Source: Pseudomonas putida
GTDB lineage: Bacteria; Pseudomonadota; Gammaproteobacteria; Pseudomonadales; Pseudomonadaceae
Length of the DNA: 64,000 bases
Direction: 5' to 3'
NCBI RefSeq assembly: GCF_001636055.1
Contig: NZ_CP011789.1
Location: 1,116,001 to 1,180,000, forward strand
The notes under the pieces are model-generated. The model was not told where the DNA came from. It saw only the letters and a list, made by a program, of their open reading frames with translations, and ran no database searches. The position numbers and the translations under genes were made by a program. Numbering within the stretch: position 1 is the stretch's first letter; every line of letters starts with the position of its first letter. This document shows, in pieces, positions 16,003 through 25,756 of this stretch.

Positions 16003-17636
16003 GCCAGACCCAACCCTTGCTGGCCGTCGAGGGCCTGAAGATCCGTGCCGGTGTCGATGGCCCGGTGGTGGTCGATGACCTGGCGTTCGACATCGCCCCG
16101 GGCCAGATCGTGGCGCTGGTGGGCGAGTCCGGCAGCGGCAAGACCATGGCCGCGCGTGCCGCCATCGGCCTGTTGCCGCCGCCGATGCGGGTATGCGGTG
16201 GCAGCATCCGCTTCCAGGGCCAGGACCTTGGCAGCCTGAGCCCGCAAGCCCTGCGCGAGATTCGCGGGGCGAAGATCGGCATGGTGTTCCAGGAACCCAT
16301 GGTGTCGCTCAACCCGGCACTGCGCATCGGCGAGCAGATGGCCGAAGGCATGCGCCTGCACACCGAGTTCGACGAGCAGACCATTCGCCAGAAATGCCTG
16401 CAGATGCTCGGCGACATCGGCATCCGCGACGCCGAGCGCTGCCTGCAGGCCTACCCGCACGAGTTTTCTGGCGGCATGCGTCAGCGCATCATGCTCGCCT
16501 CGGTCATGCTGCTGCGCCCGGCGCTGCTGATTGCCGACGAGCCGACCACCGCGCTCGACTGCCTGGCCCAGCTCGATGTGCTCAAGCTGATGCTCGAGCT
16601 GACCGCCAAGCAGGGCACCGCGGTGCTGTTCATCAGCCACGACCTGTCGCTGGTCGCACGCTATGCACACAAGGTGGTGGTGATGCGCAATGGCAAGGAG
16701 GTCGAGCAGGGCCCGATCGACCAGGTACTGCTCAACCCCCGTGCCGAGTACACCCGTCAGTTGCTCGAAGCGCTGCCCAGCCGTGGTGAGTTGCCGCCAC
16801 TGCCGCAGGCCAACGCGCCGCTGTTGCAGATCGATGGCGTGCAGATCGCCTATCCCGGCCCGCGTCGGATGTGGCGCAAGAGCGAGGCGCGGCCCGTGGT
16901 GCATGGCGCCAACCTGCACATCGCGCCGGGCGAGACGCTGGCGCTGGTGGGCGGCAGTGGTTCGGGCAAGACTACCCTGGGTCGGGCCATCGTCGGGCTG
17001 GTCAAGCCCAGCGCTGGCGAGATCCGTTTCCAGGGCCACGACATTGCCCAGGCGGCCAATCGCAGCCATCGCCTGCAATGCCAGATGATCTTCCAGGACC
17101 CGTTCTCCTCGCTTAACCCGCGCATGAGCATTGGCCAGATTCTCGCCGAGCCGCTGCGCCACGTGCCGGACATGAGCCCGGCCCAGCGTCGCGCACGGGT
17201 GTTGGCGACGCTGAACGACATCAACCTGCCGGAGCGCCTGATCGACCGCTTGCCGCACGAGCTGTCCGGCGGCCAGCGCCAGCGTGTGGCAATCGGCCGG
17301 GCGCTGGTGCGCAGGCCCAGCCTGGTGGTGGCCGACGAGCCGATCTCGGCGTTGGACATGACCGTGCAGAAGCAGATCCTCGAGCTGTTCGAGCGCCTGC
17401 AGAAGCAGTACGGATTCGCCTGCCTGTTCATCTCCCACGACCTGGCAGCGGTGGAGCGCATCGCTCACCGGGTCGCGGTGATGTGCCAGGGCGATGTGGT
17501 GGAAATCGGGCCGCGCGACGAGATCTTCGATCGCCCTCAGCATGCCTATACCCGGCAATTGCTGGCAGCGTCGTGCCCGTTGGAGAAGCTCGAAGGTGGC
17601 GGTTTCAGGCTGCGCCAGACGCCTGCGACGAGCTGA
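15999..17636 (+). CDS. fused double ATPase of the peptide ABC importer (DppD-DppF)
   Basis: A 545-residue protein with two complete nucleotide-binding domains. The first has GESGSGKT (about 40), FSGGMRQR (about 160) and IADEPTTALD. The second has GGSGSGKT (about 320), LSGGQRQR (about 422) and VADEPISALD. Separate D and F subunits are thus one polypeptide, which fixes the heterodimer. Its start overlaps the DppC-type stop (ATGA). Both Walker sets look intact, so both sites may hydrolyse ATP. Confidence 0.93.
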   Translation: MSQTQPLLAVEGLKIRAGVDGPVVVDDLAFDIAPGQIVALVGESGSGKTMAARAAIGLLPPPMRVCGGSIRFQGQDLGSLSPQALREIRGAKIGMVFQEPMVSLNPALRIGEQMAEGMRLHTEFDEQTIRQKCLQMLGDIGIRDAERCLQAYPHEFSGGMRQRIMLASVMLLRPALLIADEPTTALDCLAQLDVLKLMLELTAKQGTAVLFISHDLSLVARYAHKVVVMRNGKEVEQGPIDQVLLNPRAEYTRQLLEALPSRGELPPLPQANAPLLQIDGVQIAYPGPRRMWRKSEARPVVHGANLHIAPGETLALVGGSGSGKTTLGRAIVGLVKPSAGEIRFQGHDIAQAANRSHRLQCQMIFQDPFSSLNPRMSIGQILAEPLRHVPDMSPAQRRARVLATLNDINLPERLIDRLPHELSGGQRQRVAIGRALVRRPSLVVADEPISALDMTVQKQILELFERLQKQYGFACLFISHDLAAVERIAHRVAVMCQGDVVEIGPRDEIFDRPQHAYTRQLLAASCPLEKLEGGGFRLRQTPATS

Positions 17637-17755
17637 TCCACAAACCTTGATTCACCTTCCTCGGATGGCGCCAACCCCCGGTTGAGCGCCCAGGGGGAAG
17701 TCATGCCTTCAAAACATCCAACAACGAAAAAAGCAAGAAGGTGGGGAGCACAGAC

Positions 17756-19003
17756 ATGAACCGAGATTTCAAGAAAATCCTGATGGGCGCGAGCGTCGTC
17801 ACGGTCCTGCCGGGGGCGGCCATGGCCGACTTCTTCAAGGACTCCAGCGCCAACCTGGATACCAAGAACTACTACTTCAACCGCGATTACCGCGAGGCCG
17901 CCAAGCAGTCCAAGCGTGACGAATGGGCGCAGGGTTTCACCTTCAATTTCATCTCCGGCTACACCCCAGGCACCGTCGGCTTCGGCCTGGATGTCACCGG
18001 CATGCTGGGTGTGAAGCTGGACTCCAGCCCCGACCGTTCCGGCACCGGCCTGCTGCCCAAGGGCAGTGACGGACGTGCCGCCGACGAGTACTCCAAGCTC
18101 GGCGTGGCCGGCAAGGTGCGCATCAGCAAGACCGAGCTGCGCGTCGGCGAGCAGGTGCCCAAGCTGCCGGTGTTGCAACCCAACACCAGCCGTCTGTTCC
18201 CGCAGACCTTCCAGGGCGCGACCGTCAGCTCCAAGGACATTTCCAACCTGACCTTGGGTCTGGGCCAGTTCGACCGCATGCGTGACCGCGAGTCGACCGA
18301 CCGCGAAACCATGAGCATGACCGCCCAGAACGGCGCCTACAAAGCCGCCACCAGCAATCAGTTCCGCTACGCGGGCGGTGACTACAACCTGCTGCCGGAT
18401 CTGCAGCTGAGCTACTACTACGGCGAGCTCGAGCGCCTCTACCAGCAGCACTTCTTCGGCCTCAAGCATGCCTTCAAGTTCGGCCCCGGCACCGTGCGCA
18501 GCGAGTTGCGCTACTGGGATGCCGACAAGGACGGCGTAGGCCTGGCCGGCAAGGTCGACAACCGCGCGCTGAGCACTCGCTTCAGCTATGAGTGGGCTGG
18601 CCACAACTTCGGCGTGGGCTACCAGAAGCAGTACGGCGACACCCCGTTCCCGTATGTCGATGGCGCCAACACCTACCTGTTCACCGAGTATCAATTGGTC
18701 AACTTCTCGCAGACCAACGAGCGTGCCTGGCATGCCCGCTACGAGTACGACTTCGCCGCCCTCGGCGTGCCGGGCCTGACCTTCGGCATGCGCTACGCCC
18801 AGGGCTGGGGCATCGAAACCACCAAGCTGGTCGGCGAGCAGGGCCGTGAGTGGGAGCGCGACCTGGATATCGGCTACGTGGTGCAGTCCGGCCTGGTCAA
18901 GGGCTTGTCCTTGCGCTGGCGCAACGCCCAGCTCAACTCCAGCTATGCCAACGACATCAACGAGAACCGCTTCATCGTGGGGTACACCTGGGCGCTCTGG
19001 TAG
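17756..19003 (+). CDS. OprD-family outer-membrane porin
   Basis: The ATG at 17756 follows AAGGTGGGGAG. A signal peptide (about 1-23, ending GAAMA) precedes a beta-rich protein of about 390 residues with alternating aromatic strands, ending in the C-terminal pattern GYTWALW with a final aromatic residue, as required for outer-membrane insertion. FKDSSANLDTKNYYFNRDYR at the mature start is an OprD family mark. It lies 120 bases after the ABC ATPase and likely brings the same small substrate across the outer membrane. Confidence 0.93.
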   Translation: MNRDFKKILMGASVVTVLPGAAMADFFKDSSANLDTKNYYFNRDYREAAKQSKRDEWAQGFTFNFISGYTPGTVGFGLDVTGMLGVKLDSSPDRSGTGLLPKGSDGRAADEYSKLGVAGKVRISKTELRVGEQVPKLPVLQPNTSRLFPQTFQGATVSSKDISNLTLGLGQFDRMRDRESTDRETMSMTAQNGAYKAATSNQFRYAGGDYNLLPDLQLSYYYGELERLYQQHFFGLKHAFKFGPGTVRSELRYWDADKDGVGLAGKVDNRALSTRFSYEWAGHNFGVGYQKQYGDTPFPYVDGANTYLFTEYQLVNFSQTNERAWHARYEYDFAALGVPGLTFGMRYAQGWGIETTKLVGEQGREWERDLDIGYVVQSGLVKGLSLRWRNAQLNSSYANDINENRFIVGYTWALW

Positions 19004-19076
19004 CGCCGGGTTTCCCGCGGGAGGTGGCTTGCCTTCTGCTTCATGAACGACGCCGCCCGCGGCCATGGAATTCTGT

Positions 19077-20195
19077 ATGAAACGAATCGCACATCCACTG
19101 CTCACTGCCACCCACGGCACCCAACGCGAGATCGTCAGCGAGCACTTTGGGCCGGACGTCTACACCAGGAAGGTGTACATCCAGGCCTGCCTGCACGCCG
19201 ACGAAACGCCGGCGATGCTGGTCGCCACCGACCTGCGCCAGCGCCTACTGGCGCTGGAGGCGGCTGGCCGGCTGACGGCACAGATCGTCCTGGTGCCGGT
19301 GGCCAACCCGGCAGGGCTCGCCCAGTTCGTCATGGGCGCGCCGAGCGGACGTTTCGAACTGGCCAGCGGGCGCAACTACAACCGTGATTTTCCCTTCCCG
19401 CTCGAGGCGATCCTGCAGCGGGTGGAAGGGGAACTCACCGACGATTCCCAACACAACCTCAAGGCTGTGCGCGCCGCCTGGCAGCAAAGCCTGGAGGCGA
19501 TCGCCCCGCGCGATGAAATGGCGTCGCTGCAGCGTCGGCTGATGCTGCTGGCACACGATGCCGACCTGGTCCTGGACCTGCACTGCTCGCGTGAGGCGGT
19601 GATGCACCTGTACACCTCCGAGTGGAGCTGGGAGCAGGTCGAGCCGCTGGCCCGCTACATTGGCGCGAAGGCTTCGCTGCTGTCGGTGGACTCCCAGGCG
19701 CTGTCGTTCGACGAGGCGCTGAGTCTGATCTGGTGGCGCCTGCGCGAGCGTCTGCAAGGCGCCTACCCGATCCCGCTGGGTAATGCCTGCGTGACCGTCG
19801 AGCACCGTGGCCAGCGCGACGTCGATAGCGCCCTGGCGCAACAGGATGCCAGCGCGATCATCGACTACCTGTGCCATGCCGGCTTCATCAGCGGCGAGCC
19901 GGCAGCGCTGCCGGAACTGCGGTGGCCGGGCACCCCGCTGGCTGGCAGCGAGCAGTTCATCGCCCCGGTCGGTGGCGTGCTGGTGCACCGCGTTGCCCTG
20001 GGCACCCAGGTGCAGCCGGGCGAACCGATGTTCGACCTGATCGACCCGCTCAGCGGCGAGGTGACCACGGTCCGCAGCGCCACCGCTGGCGTGTTGTACA
20101 TGCGCCGCGACGTGCGCTTCGTGCGCCCTGGCGATCCGCTGGGACGCGTCACCGGCACCACCCCCATTCGCACCGGCAAGCTGCTCAGCGCCTGA
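19077..20195 (+). CDS. AstE/AspA-like zinc-dependent deacylase (succinylglutamate desuccinylase/aspartoacylase family)
   Basis: The family removes acyl groups from N-acyl amino acids. Here HADETPAML (about 38-46) supplies metal-binding His and Glu, GRNYNRDF (about 100) the substrate-binding Arg/Asn, and LDLHCSRE the third metal ligand. A C-terminal beta domain ends the protein. The start is uncertain: ATG at 19077 and at 19065 both lack a strong ribosome site. It lies between a porin gene and an ornithine-type aminotransferase gene, so an N-acylated ornithine or similar compound is a plausible substrate; that is inference. Confidence 0.8.
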   Translation: MKRIAHPLLTATHGTQREIVSEHFGPDVYTRKVYIQACLHADETPAMLVATDLRQRLLALEAAGRLTAQIVLVPVANPAGLAQFVMGAPSGRFELASGRNYNRDFPFPLEAILQRVEGELTDDSQHNLKAVRAAWQQSLEAIAPRDEMASLQRRLMLLAHDADLVLDLHCSREAVMHLYTSEWSWEQVEPLARYIGAKASLLSVDSQALSFDEALSLIWWRLRERLQGAYPIPLGNACVTVEHRGQRDVDSALAQQDASAIIDYLCHAGFISGEPAALPELRWPGTPLAGSEQFIAPVGGVLVHRVALGTQVQPGEPMFDLIDPLSGEVTTVRSATAGVLYMRRDVRFVRPGDPLGRVTGTTPIRTGKLLSA

Positions 20196-20207
20196 TCAGG
20201 AGTTTTC

Positions 20208-21398
20208 ATGAACATCACCCGTATCATCGACCGTGAACAGCGCTTCGGCGCCAACAATTACTCGCCGCTGCCGGTGGCCATCAGCCGTGCCCAGGGTGTC
20301 TGGGTCGAGGACTGCGACGGCAAGCGCTACCTGGACATGATGTCGGCCTACTCGGCGGTCAGCCATGGCCACGCCCACCCGCGCATCGTCGCTGCCGCCA
20401 TCGCCCAGTTGCAGAAGGTCAGCGTGGTATCGCGAGCCTTCCACTCCGAAACCCTCGGTCACTTCCTCGAAGCCCTGTGCGAGATCGCCGGCTTCGAGGC
20501 CGCCTTGCCGATGAACAGCGGTGCCGAGGCGGTGGAGACCGCGATCAAGGCCGCGCGTCGCTGGGGCTATCGGGTCAAGGGCATCGCCCGTGACAAGGCG
20601 CGTATCGTCACTGCCACCGACAACTTCCATGGTCGCACCACTACCATCGTCGGGTTCTCCACCGAGCCGCAGTACAAGGATGGCTTCGGCCCGTTCAGCG
20701 ACGGTTTCGACACGGCGACCTTCGGCGATATCGATAGCTTCCGTGCAGCCATCGGTCCGGATACCTGCGCCGTGCTGATCGAGCCGATCCAGGGCGAGGC
20801 CGGCATTCGCGTGCCGCCACAGGGGTTCCTGCGTCAGTTGCGCGAGCTGTGCGACGCCACCAACACCCTGCTGATTCTTGACGAGATCCAGTCCGGCCTT
20901 GGGCGTACCGGCAAGACCTTCGCCTTCGAGCACGAGGGCATTCGCCCGGATGGCCTGATCGTCGGCAAGGCGCTGGGCGGCGGGATCCTGCCGGTCTCGG
21001 CGTTCATCGCCGATCACGCATTGATGGACCTGTTCGATGCCGGCAGCCATGGTTCGACCTTCGGCGGCAATCCGCTGGCGGCAGCGGTAGGCCTGGAGGC
21101 GCTGCGCGTGCTGGAAGACGAGCAACTGGCGCACAACAGTGCCGAGCTTGGCGCCTACCTGCAACAGCGCTTGCGTGAGATGGCCGTGCCGTTCGTGCGT
21201 GATATCCGTGGCCGTGGGCTGTGGGTCGGGATCGAGCTGGATCGCCCGGCGCGGCCATACTGCGAGGCACTGATGGCGCTGGGCGTGCTGGCCAAGGAAA
21301 CCCACGAGACCGTGCTGCGCATCGCGCCGCCGCTGTGCATCAGCCGCGAGGAGCTGGACTGGGGGCTGGAGCGCATCCAGCAGGTCCTGCTGGGCTGA
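20208..21398 (+). CDS. rocD: class-III aminotransferase, ornithine aminotransferase type
   Basis: The 396-residue PLP enzyme carries NNYSPLPVAISRAQGVWVED and YLDMMSAYSAVSHGHAHP, close to ornithine delta-aminotransferase signatures, and VGKALGGGILPVSAF with the PLP lysine (about 250). AGGAG precedes the ATG. Ornithine aminotransferases form glutamate-5-semialdehyde from ornithine. It follows the deacylase by 12 bases, so the last pathway step probably deaminates the freed amino acid. A related diamine or lysine substrate cannot be excluded. Confidence 0.78.
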   Translation: MNITRIIDREQRFGANNYSPLPVAISRAQGVWVEDCDGKRYLDMMSAYSAVSHGHAHPRIVAAAIAQLQKVSVVSRAFHSETLGHFLEALCEIAGFEAALPMNSGAEAVETAIKAARRWGYRVKGIARDKARIVTATDNFHGRTTTIVGFSTEPQYKDGFGPFSDGFDTATFGDIDSFRAAIGPDTCAVLIEPIQGEAGIRVPPQGFLRQLRELCDATNTLLILDEIQSGLGRTGKTFAFEHEGIRPDGLIVGKALGGGILPVSAFIADHALMDLFDAGSHGSTFGGNPLAAAVGLEALRVLEDEQLAHNSAELGAYLQQRLREMAVPFVRDIRGRGLWVGIELDRPARPYCEALMALGVLAKETHETVLRIAPPLCISREELDWGLERIQQVLLG

Positions 21399-21479
21399 GG
21401 TATCGACCCTGTCGCGGGGGCCTCCGTCCTTTGTGGGTGCGACGGTTCGGCGCCCCGACTTGTCCGCAAAGAGGCCCGC

Positions 21480-22181
21480 TCAGGCAAGCACATTGTCCAG
21501 GGTGCTGCCATCGCGGCTCAGCGCCGCCAGCACCACCGCGGTGGCGGCGGTACGGGTTTCCACCCCCAGCTTGATGTACACATGCTCCAGGTGCTTGTTC
21601 ACGGTGCGTGGGCTCAGGTCGAGGATGGTACCGATGTCGCGGTTGGTCTTGCCGCAGGCCACCCAGCGCAGCACCTCGACTTCGCGTCCGGTCAACTGGA
21701 AACGCGCCGACAGCAACCGGCTGGCCGGCGCATCGTCCAGGCTCAGGGTTGCAGGCTGCGAGGCTGCGCGTGCCGACAGCAACGAGCGAGAGGTGCGCAG
21801 ATGGGCGGCAACGCGGGCCAATACTTCGTCGATGCGGATCGGCTTGGTCACGTAGTCGCTGCCACCGACTTCGAAGCCTTGCACCACATGTGCGCTTTCG
21901 GTGAGGGCGGTCATGAACAGCACCGGGATGTCGCTGCTGGCGGGCTGCGCCTTGATGCGCCGGCAGGTCTCGAAACCGTCCAGGCCCGGCATCATCGCAT
22001 CGAGCAGGATCAGGTCCGGGCGTCGGCGTTCGATGCGGTTCAATGCGCTCAGGCCATCGAGGGCGACCAGCACCATGTGTCCGGCGTCGTTGAGGGCGTC
22101 GGACAACAGCGCGAGGTTGTCCGGGGTGTCGTCTACGATCAGCACGACGCCAGGTTCAGGGGCGGTGGTCAGCGCATTCAT
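21480..22181 (-). CDS. response regulator with LuxR-type DNA-binding domain
   Basis: Start at ATG 22181 with the strong ribosome site AAGGAGG. The 233-residue protein has a receiver domain (VVLIVDDTPDNLALL with acidic pocket; LILLDAMMPGLDG with the phospho-acceptor Asp; the conserved Lys in VTKPIR) and a C-terminal LuxR helix-turn-helix (LTGREVEVLRWVACGKTNRDI). It overlaps the end of the permease-kinase gene by 26 bases, so the two are a coupled two-component system. It is the likely binder of the TACGTC-N4-GACGTA palindromes before the importer and formamidase genes. Confidence 0.93.
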   Translation of the reverse strand: MNALTTAPEPGVVLIVDDTPDNLALLSDALNDAGHMVLVALDGLSALNRIERRRPDLILLDAMMPGLDGFETCRRIKAQPASSDIPVLFMTALTESAHVVQGFEVGGSDYVTKPIRIDEVLARVAAHLRTSRSLLSARAASQPATLSLDDAPASRLLSARFQLTGREVEVLRWVACGKTNRDIGTILDLSPRTVNKHLEHVYIKLGVETRTAATAVVLAALSRDGSTLDNVLA

Positions 22182-25100
22182 CTTCGGCCTCCTTGAGAGT
22201 GCGGGTGAGTTCGTCCAGGCGAAATTGCCGCAGCAGCGGGCGTAGCGTGTCGAGGAAGGCTGCCGTCTCGGGCGCCTCGGCCTGGATTGCATCGAGCCGG
22301 GCCTTGATGCCATGCACATGGCCGATGGCGCTGAGCTCGCCCAGGGCCACCAGCTCGGCGTAGGCCGGCAACACGCGTTGCGTGCAGGCGCCTGTGGCCT
22401 GGCGGCGGCGCCACTGCAGGCCGAGCTGGCGCTGGATGCGCTCGAGCAGGTCGGGGGTGCGCACGGGCTTTGCCAGGTAGTCGTTGCAGGTGCTGGCCAG
22501 GGCGCGCTCGTCGTTGAGGGCGTTGGCCGAGATGACGATGATCGGAGCCTTGGACAAGGCGTTGCGACGGATCAGCCGACTGGTGTCCCAGCCATCCATG
22601 CCGGGCATCGACAGGTCCATGAGGATCAGGTCCGGGCCGAGCAGGGCGACCTGGCGGATCGCTTCATGGCCATTACTGGCCTGCACCACCTCGAACCCCA
22701 GCGGCGTGAGCATGCCGCTGAGCACCTTGCGGTGGTCGACGTGGTCGTCCACCACCAGCACGCGCTGCGGGGGGCCGTCGTAGCCGATGATGTCGTGGGC
22801 CACATGCACCACCGCCTGCGGTGCGCGCACCTGGGGCAGATACAGGCGCACCTGGAAGCAGGTGCCTTTGTCCCGCTCGCTGCGCACCTGCAGTTCGCCG
22901 CCCATCAGCGAGGTGAGCATGCGGGTGATGGTCAGGCCCAGGCCAACCCCCTTGTCCTGGCGCATCAGGTCGCCGCGCTCGAATGGCTGGAAGAGTCGCT
23001 CGAGCTGGCCAGGGTCGATGCCGATGCCGGTGTCGATGATTTCGAAGGTCGCAGTTTCGCGCAGGTAGCCCACACGCAGACGCACTTCACCGCTGTCGGT
23101 GAAGTTGACCGCATTGCCGAGCAGGTTGATGAGGATCTGCCGCACTCGTTTCTCGTCGCCGCGTACCACCGCCGGTAGCGCACCGAGCGGCTCCAGGTGA
23201 AAGCGCAGGCCTTTGTCGCGTGCTTGCGGGGTGAACATCAGCTCCAGGTCGTGGAGCAGTTCGGGGAAGGGGATCTCGGTTTGCTCCAGGCGCAGCTTGC
23301 CGGCCTCGATCTTGGCCACGTCGAGCAGGCCGTCGATCAGCGACAACAGGTGCGAGCCGCTGCGCAGGATGGTCGCCAGAGCATCCTGGTGCTGGGCCGG
23401 CATGGCCGCGTCACGCTGCAGGACCTGGGTGAAACCGAGGATGCTGTTGAGCGGCGTGCGCAGCTCGTGGGACAACCCGGTGATGTAGCGACTCTTGGCC
23501 GCGTTGGCGGCCTCGGAGGCTTCCTTGGCGTCCTGCAGGGCCTGGTCGGTGACCCGGTGCGCGGCGATCTCCTGCATCAGTAACTGTGTCTGGCGGTTCG
23601 ACTCTTCCTGGGCCACGTGGCGGCTCTCGCGGGTCAGCACGGTCCACCAGGCGAGGATCGCCGCCAGCACCGACAGCACCAGAAAGGCCTTGAAGAACGC
23701 TTGCTGCAGGGTGGCCTGGGCCGAGACGGGCAGGGGCTGCGAGGCCTGGCCGTAGATCAGTGCGAGGGCGCCACTGAGCAGCAGGATCAACACCAGCAGC
23801 AGGCCGAGATAGTGCATCAGGCGCGTGTGCAGGCGCGGCAGTTCGGTGTTGGGCAGCAGCCAGCGCAGCAGGCTCTCGAACTGTGCCGACAGCCGTGCCT
23901 GTGGAGATTTGCAGCGGTCGCCACAACGGGCGTCCAGCGAACAGCACAACGAGCAGATCGGCGTGGCGTAGGCTGGGCAGAACGCCAGGTCGGCGCTTTC
24001 GAACGGGTTGCTGCACAGGCCGCAGGTGACCTGGGTGAGCGGTGTCAGAGGCTGCAACTGCAGCGGGTCGCTGCTGCGGGCGACGTAGTAGCGGCTGCGC
24101 GTGAGCACCGCCAGCACGGGGGTCGCCAGCAGCGCCGTGGCCAGGGCGATGAGCGGCGGCGCGGCCTGGGCCAGGGCGCCGAACAGGCCGACGTGGGCGA
24201 GCATGGACAGCAGTGAGGCAATCAGCATCGAACCGACGCCCACCGGGTTGATGTCGTACAGGTGCGCGCGTTTGAACTCGATGTGTTTCGGTGACAGCCC
24301 CAGGGGTTTGTTGATCACCAGGTCGGCGACCACCGAGCCGATCCAGGCCGTGGCGATATTGGCGTAGAGCCCGAGTACCTGCTCGATGGCATCGAACACG
24401 CCCAGTTCCATCAGCATCAGGGCGATCGCCACGTTGAACACCAGCCATACCACGCGCCCAGGGTGGCTGTGGGTGACCCGGGCGAAGAAGTTCGACCAGG
24501 CCAGGGAGCCGGCATAGGCGTTGGTCAGGTTGATCTTCATCTGCGAGACGAACACGAACAGTACCATCGCCCCCAGTGCCCACTCCGGTGAGGCGAACAC
24601 GTAATGAAAGGCCACCAGGTACATCTGCGTGGGTTCGGCGGCGTGCTCGATGGGGATCTCGTGCTGCAGGGCAAGAAACGCCAGGAAGGCGCCGCCGGCC
24701 ATCTTCAGCGCGCCCGGGACGATCCAGCCGGGGCCGGCACACAGCAGTGCGGCCCACCAGCGCTTTCGGTTGGCCGCGGTCTTTTCGGGGAGAAAGCGCA
24801 GGTAGTCGACCTGCTCGCCGATCTGCGTCACCAGCGACAGCGCCACGGTACAGGCGGCGCAGAACGCCAGCAGATTGAAATCGCCGCCGCTGGCGCTACG
24901 GCCCTGGAAGCTGGTCCAGTCGCTGAAGGCCTGGGGGTTTTTCAGCAGCACGAACAGGTAGGGCAGCACCAGCAGCACCAGCCACAGGGGCTGGGTCCAC
25001 AGTTGCAGGCGGCTGATCAGGGTCACGCCATAGGCGACCAGCGGAATCACCAGCAGCGAGCAGATGACATAGGCGAAGGCCAGCGGGATGTGGAAGTACA

Positions 25101-25533
25101 TCTCCAGGGCCAGTGCCATGATCGCCGCTTCCAGGGCGAAGAACAGGAAGGTGAAGCTGGCATAGATCAGCGAGGTGATGGTCGAGCCGATGTAACCGAA
25201 GCCGGCGCCCCGGGTCAGGAGGTCCATGTCCACACCGTAGCGGGCGGCGTAGTAGCTGATGGGCAGGCCGGTGAAGAAGATCACCAGGCTCGCCGCCAGG
25301 ATCGCCCAGAAGGTGTTGGTGAAGCCATAGCTCAGCGCCAGTACCCCGCCGATCGCTTCCAGGGCCAGGAACGACACCGCGCCCAGGGCGGTGTTGGCGA
25401 TGCGGGTTTCCGACCATTTGCGAAACGACTTGGGGGTGTAGCGCAGGGCGTAGTCCTCCATGGTCTCGTCGGCGACCCAGCGGTTGTAGTCGCGGCGGAT
25501 CTTGGCGATGCGCTGGGTACCGGGGGCTGGCAC
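22156..25533 (-). CDS. hybrid histidine kinase with N-terminal NCS1 permease and a cysteine-rich module
   Basis: Approximately 1125 residues from the GTG at 25533, 10 bases after AGGAG; a TTG 21 codons upstream is possible. Order: NCS1 nucleobase/cation-symporter-like membrane domain (about 20-490, some 12 helices), a Cys cluster (about 500-545: CGLC, then a lone Cys, CSLCC and CGDRC) that looks like a zinc-binding module, two further helices (about 575-640), a His-kinase core (SHELRTPLNS about 690, then ATPase with NLLGNAVNF and GVGLGL), a receiver (LVVDDH; LMDLSMPGMDG) and a helical tail without a clear Hpt His. It is divergent from the urtA-type importer, so a nitrogen compound is the probable signal. 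Confidence 0.92.
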   Translation of the reverse strand: MPAPGTQRIAKIRRDYNRWVADETMEDYALRYTPKSFRKWSETRIANTALGAVSFLALEAIGGVLALSYGFTNTFWAILAASLVIFFTGLPISYYAARYGVDMDLLTRGAGFGYIGSTITSLIYASFTFLFFALEAAIMALALEMYFHIPLAFAYVICSLLVIPLVAYGVTLISRLQLWTQPLWLVLLVLPYLFVLLKNPQAFSDWTSFQGRSASGGDFNLLAFCAACTVALSLVTQIGEQVDYLRFLPEKTAANRKRWWAALLCAGPGWIVPGALKMAGGAFLAFLALQHEIPIEHAAEPTQMYLVAFHYVFASPEWALGAMVLFVFVSQMKINLTNAYAGSLAWSNFFARVTHSHPGRVVWLVFNVAIALMLMELGVFDAIEQVLGLYANIATAWIGSVVADLVINKPLGLSPKHIEFKRAHLYDINPVGVGSMLIASLLSMLAHVGLFGALAQAAPPLIALATALLATPVLAVLTRSRYYVARSSDPLQLQPLTPLTQVTCGLCSNPFESADLAFCPAYATPICSLCCSLDARCGDRCKSPQARLSAQFESLLRWLLPNTELPRLHTRLMHYLGLLLVLILLLSGALALIYGQASQPLPVSAQATLQQAFFKAFLVLSVLAAILAWWTVLTRESRHVAQEESNRQTQLLMQEIAAHRVTDQALQDAKEASEAANAAKSRYITGLSHELRTPLNSILGFTQVLQRDAAMPAQHQDALATILRSGSHLLSLIDGLLDVAKIEAGKLRLEQTEIPFPELLHDLELMFTPQARDKGLRFHLEPLGALPAVVRGDEKRVRQILINLLGNAVNFTDSGEVRLRVGYLRETATFEIIDTGIGIDPGQLERLFQPFERGDLMRQDKGVGLGLTITRMLTSLMGGELQVRSERDKGTCFQVRLYLPQVRAPQAVVHVAHDIIGYDGPPQRVLVVDDHVDHRKVLSGMLTPLGFEVVQASNGHEAIRQVALLGPDLILMDLSMPGMDGWDTSRLIRRNALSKAPIIVISANALNDERALASTCNDYLAKPVRTPDLLERIQRQLGLQWRRRQATGACTQRVLPAYAELVALGELSAIGHVHGIKARLDAIQAEAPETAAFLDTLRPLLRQFRLDELTRTLKEAEDECADHRP

Positions 25534-25659
25534 GGTGAGGTGGCTCCTGCGGTGGTGGCGGTCCGTGCCTGGCGGGTGTGGTTGGGAATCGAGCAAGTTT
25601 CATGCCCCGGGATTGTCGGGGCCGCGACCACAGGTACCCCGCAGGCTCCGAAATCAGCG

Positions 25660-25692
25660 GGGTACCTGTGGGAGCGGGTTTACCCGCGAAGA
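25660..25692. repeat. Pseudomonas putida-type REP palindrome
   Basis: CTGTGGGAGCGGGTTTACCC runs into GCGAAGAGGCC; this is the reverse complement of the REP consensus I know from P. putida. It lies in the gap between the kinase and urtA-type genes. Confidence 0.85.
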
Positions 25693-25756
25693 GGCCGCCA
25701 CTGACTCACAAAGACAGTCGCCCCGGCATCCTGCCCCATGCTGGTGCAATTCACCC

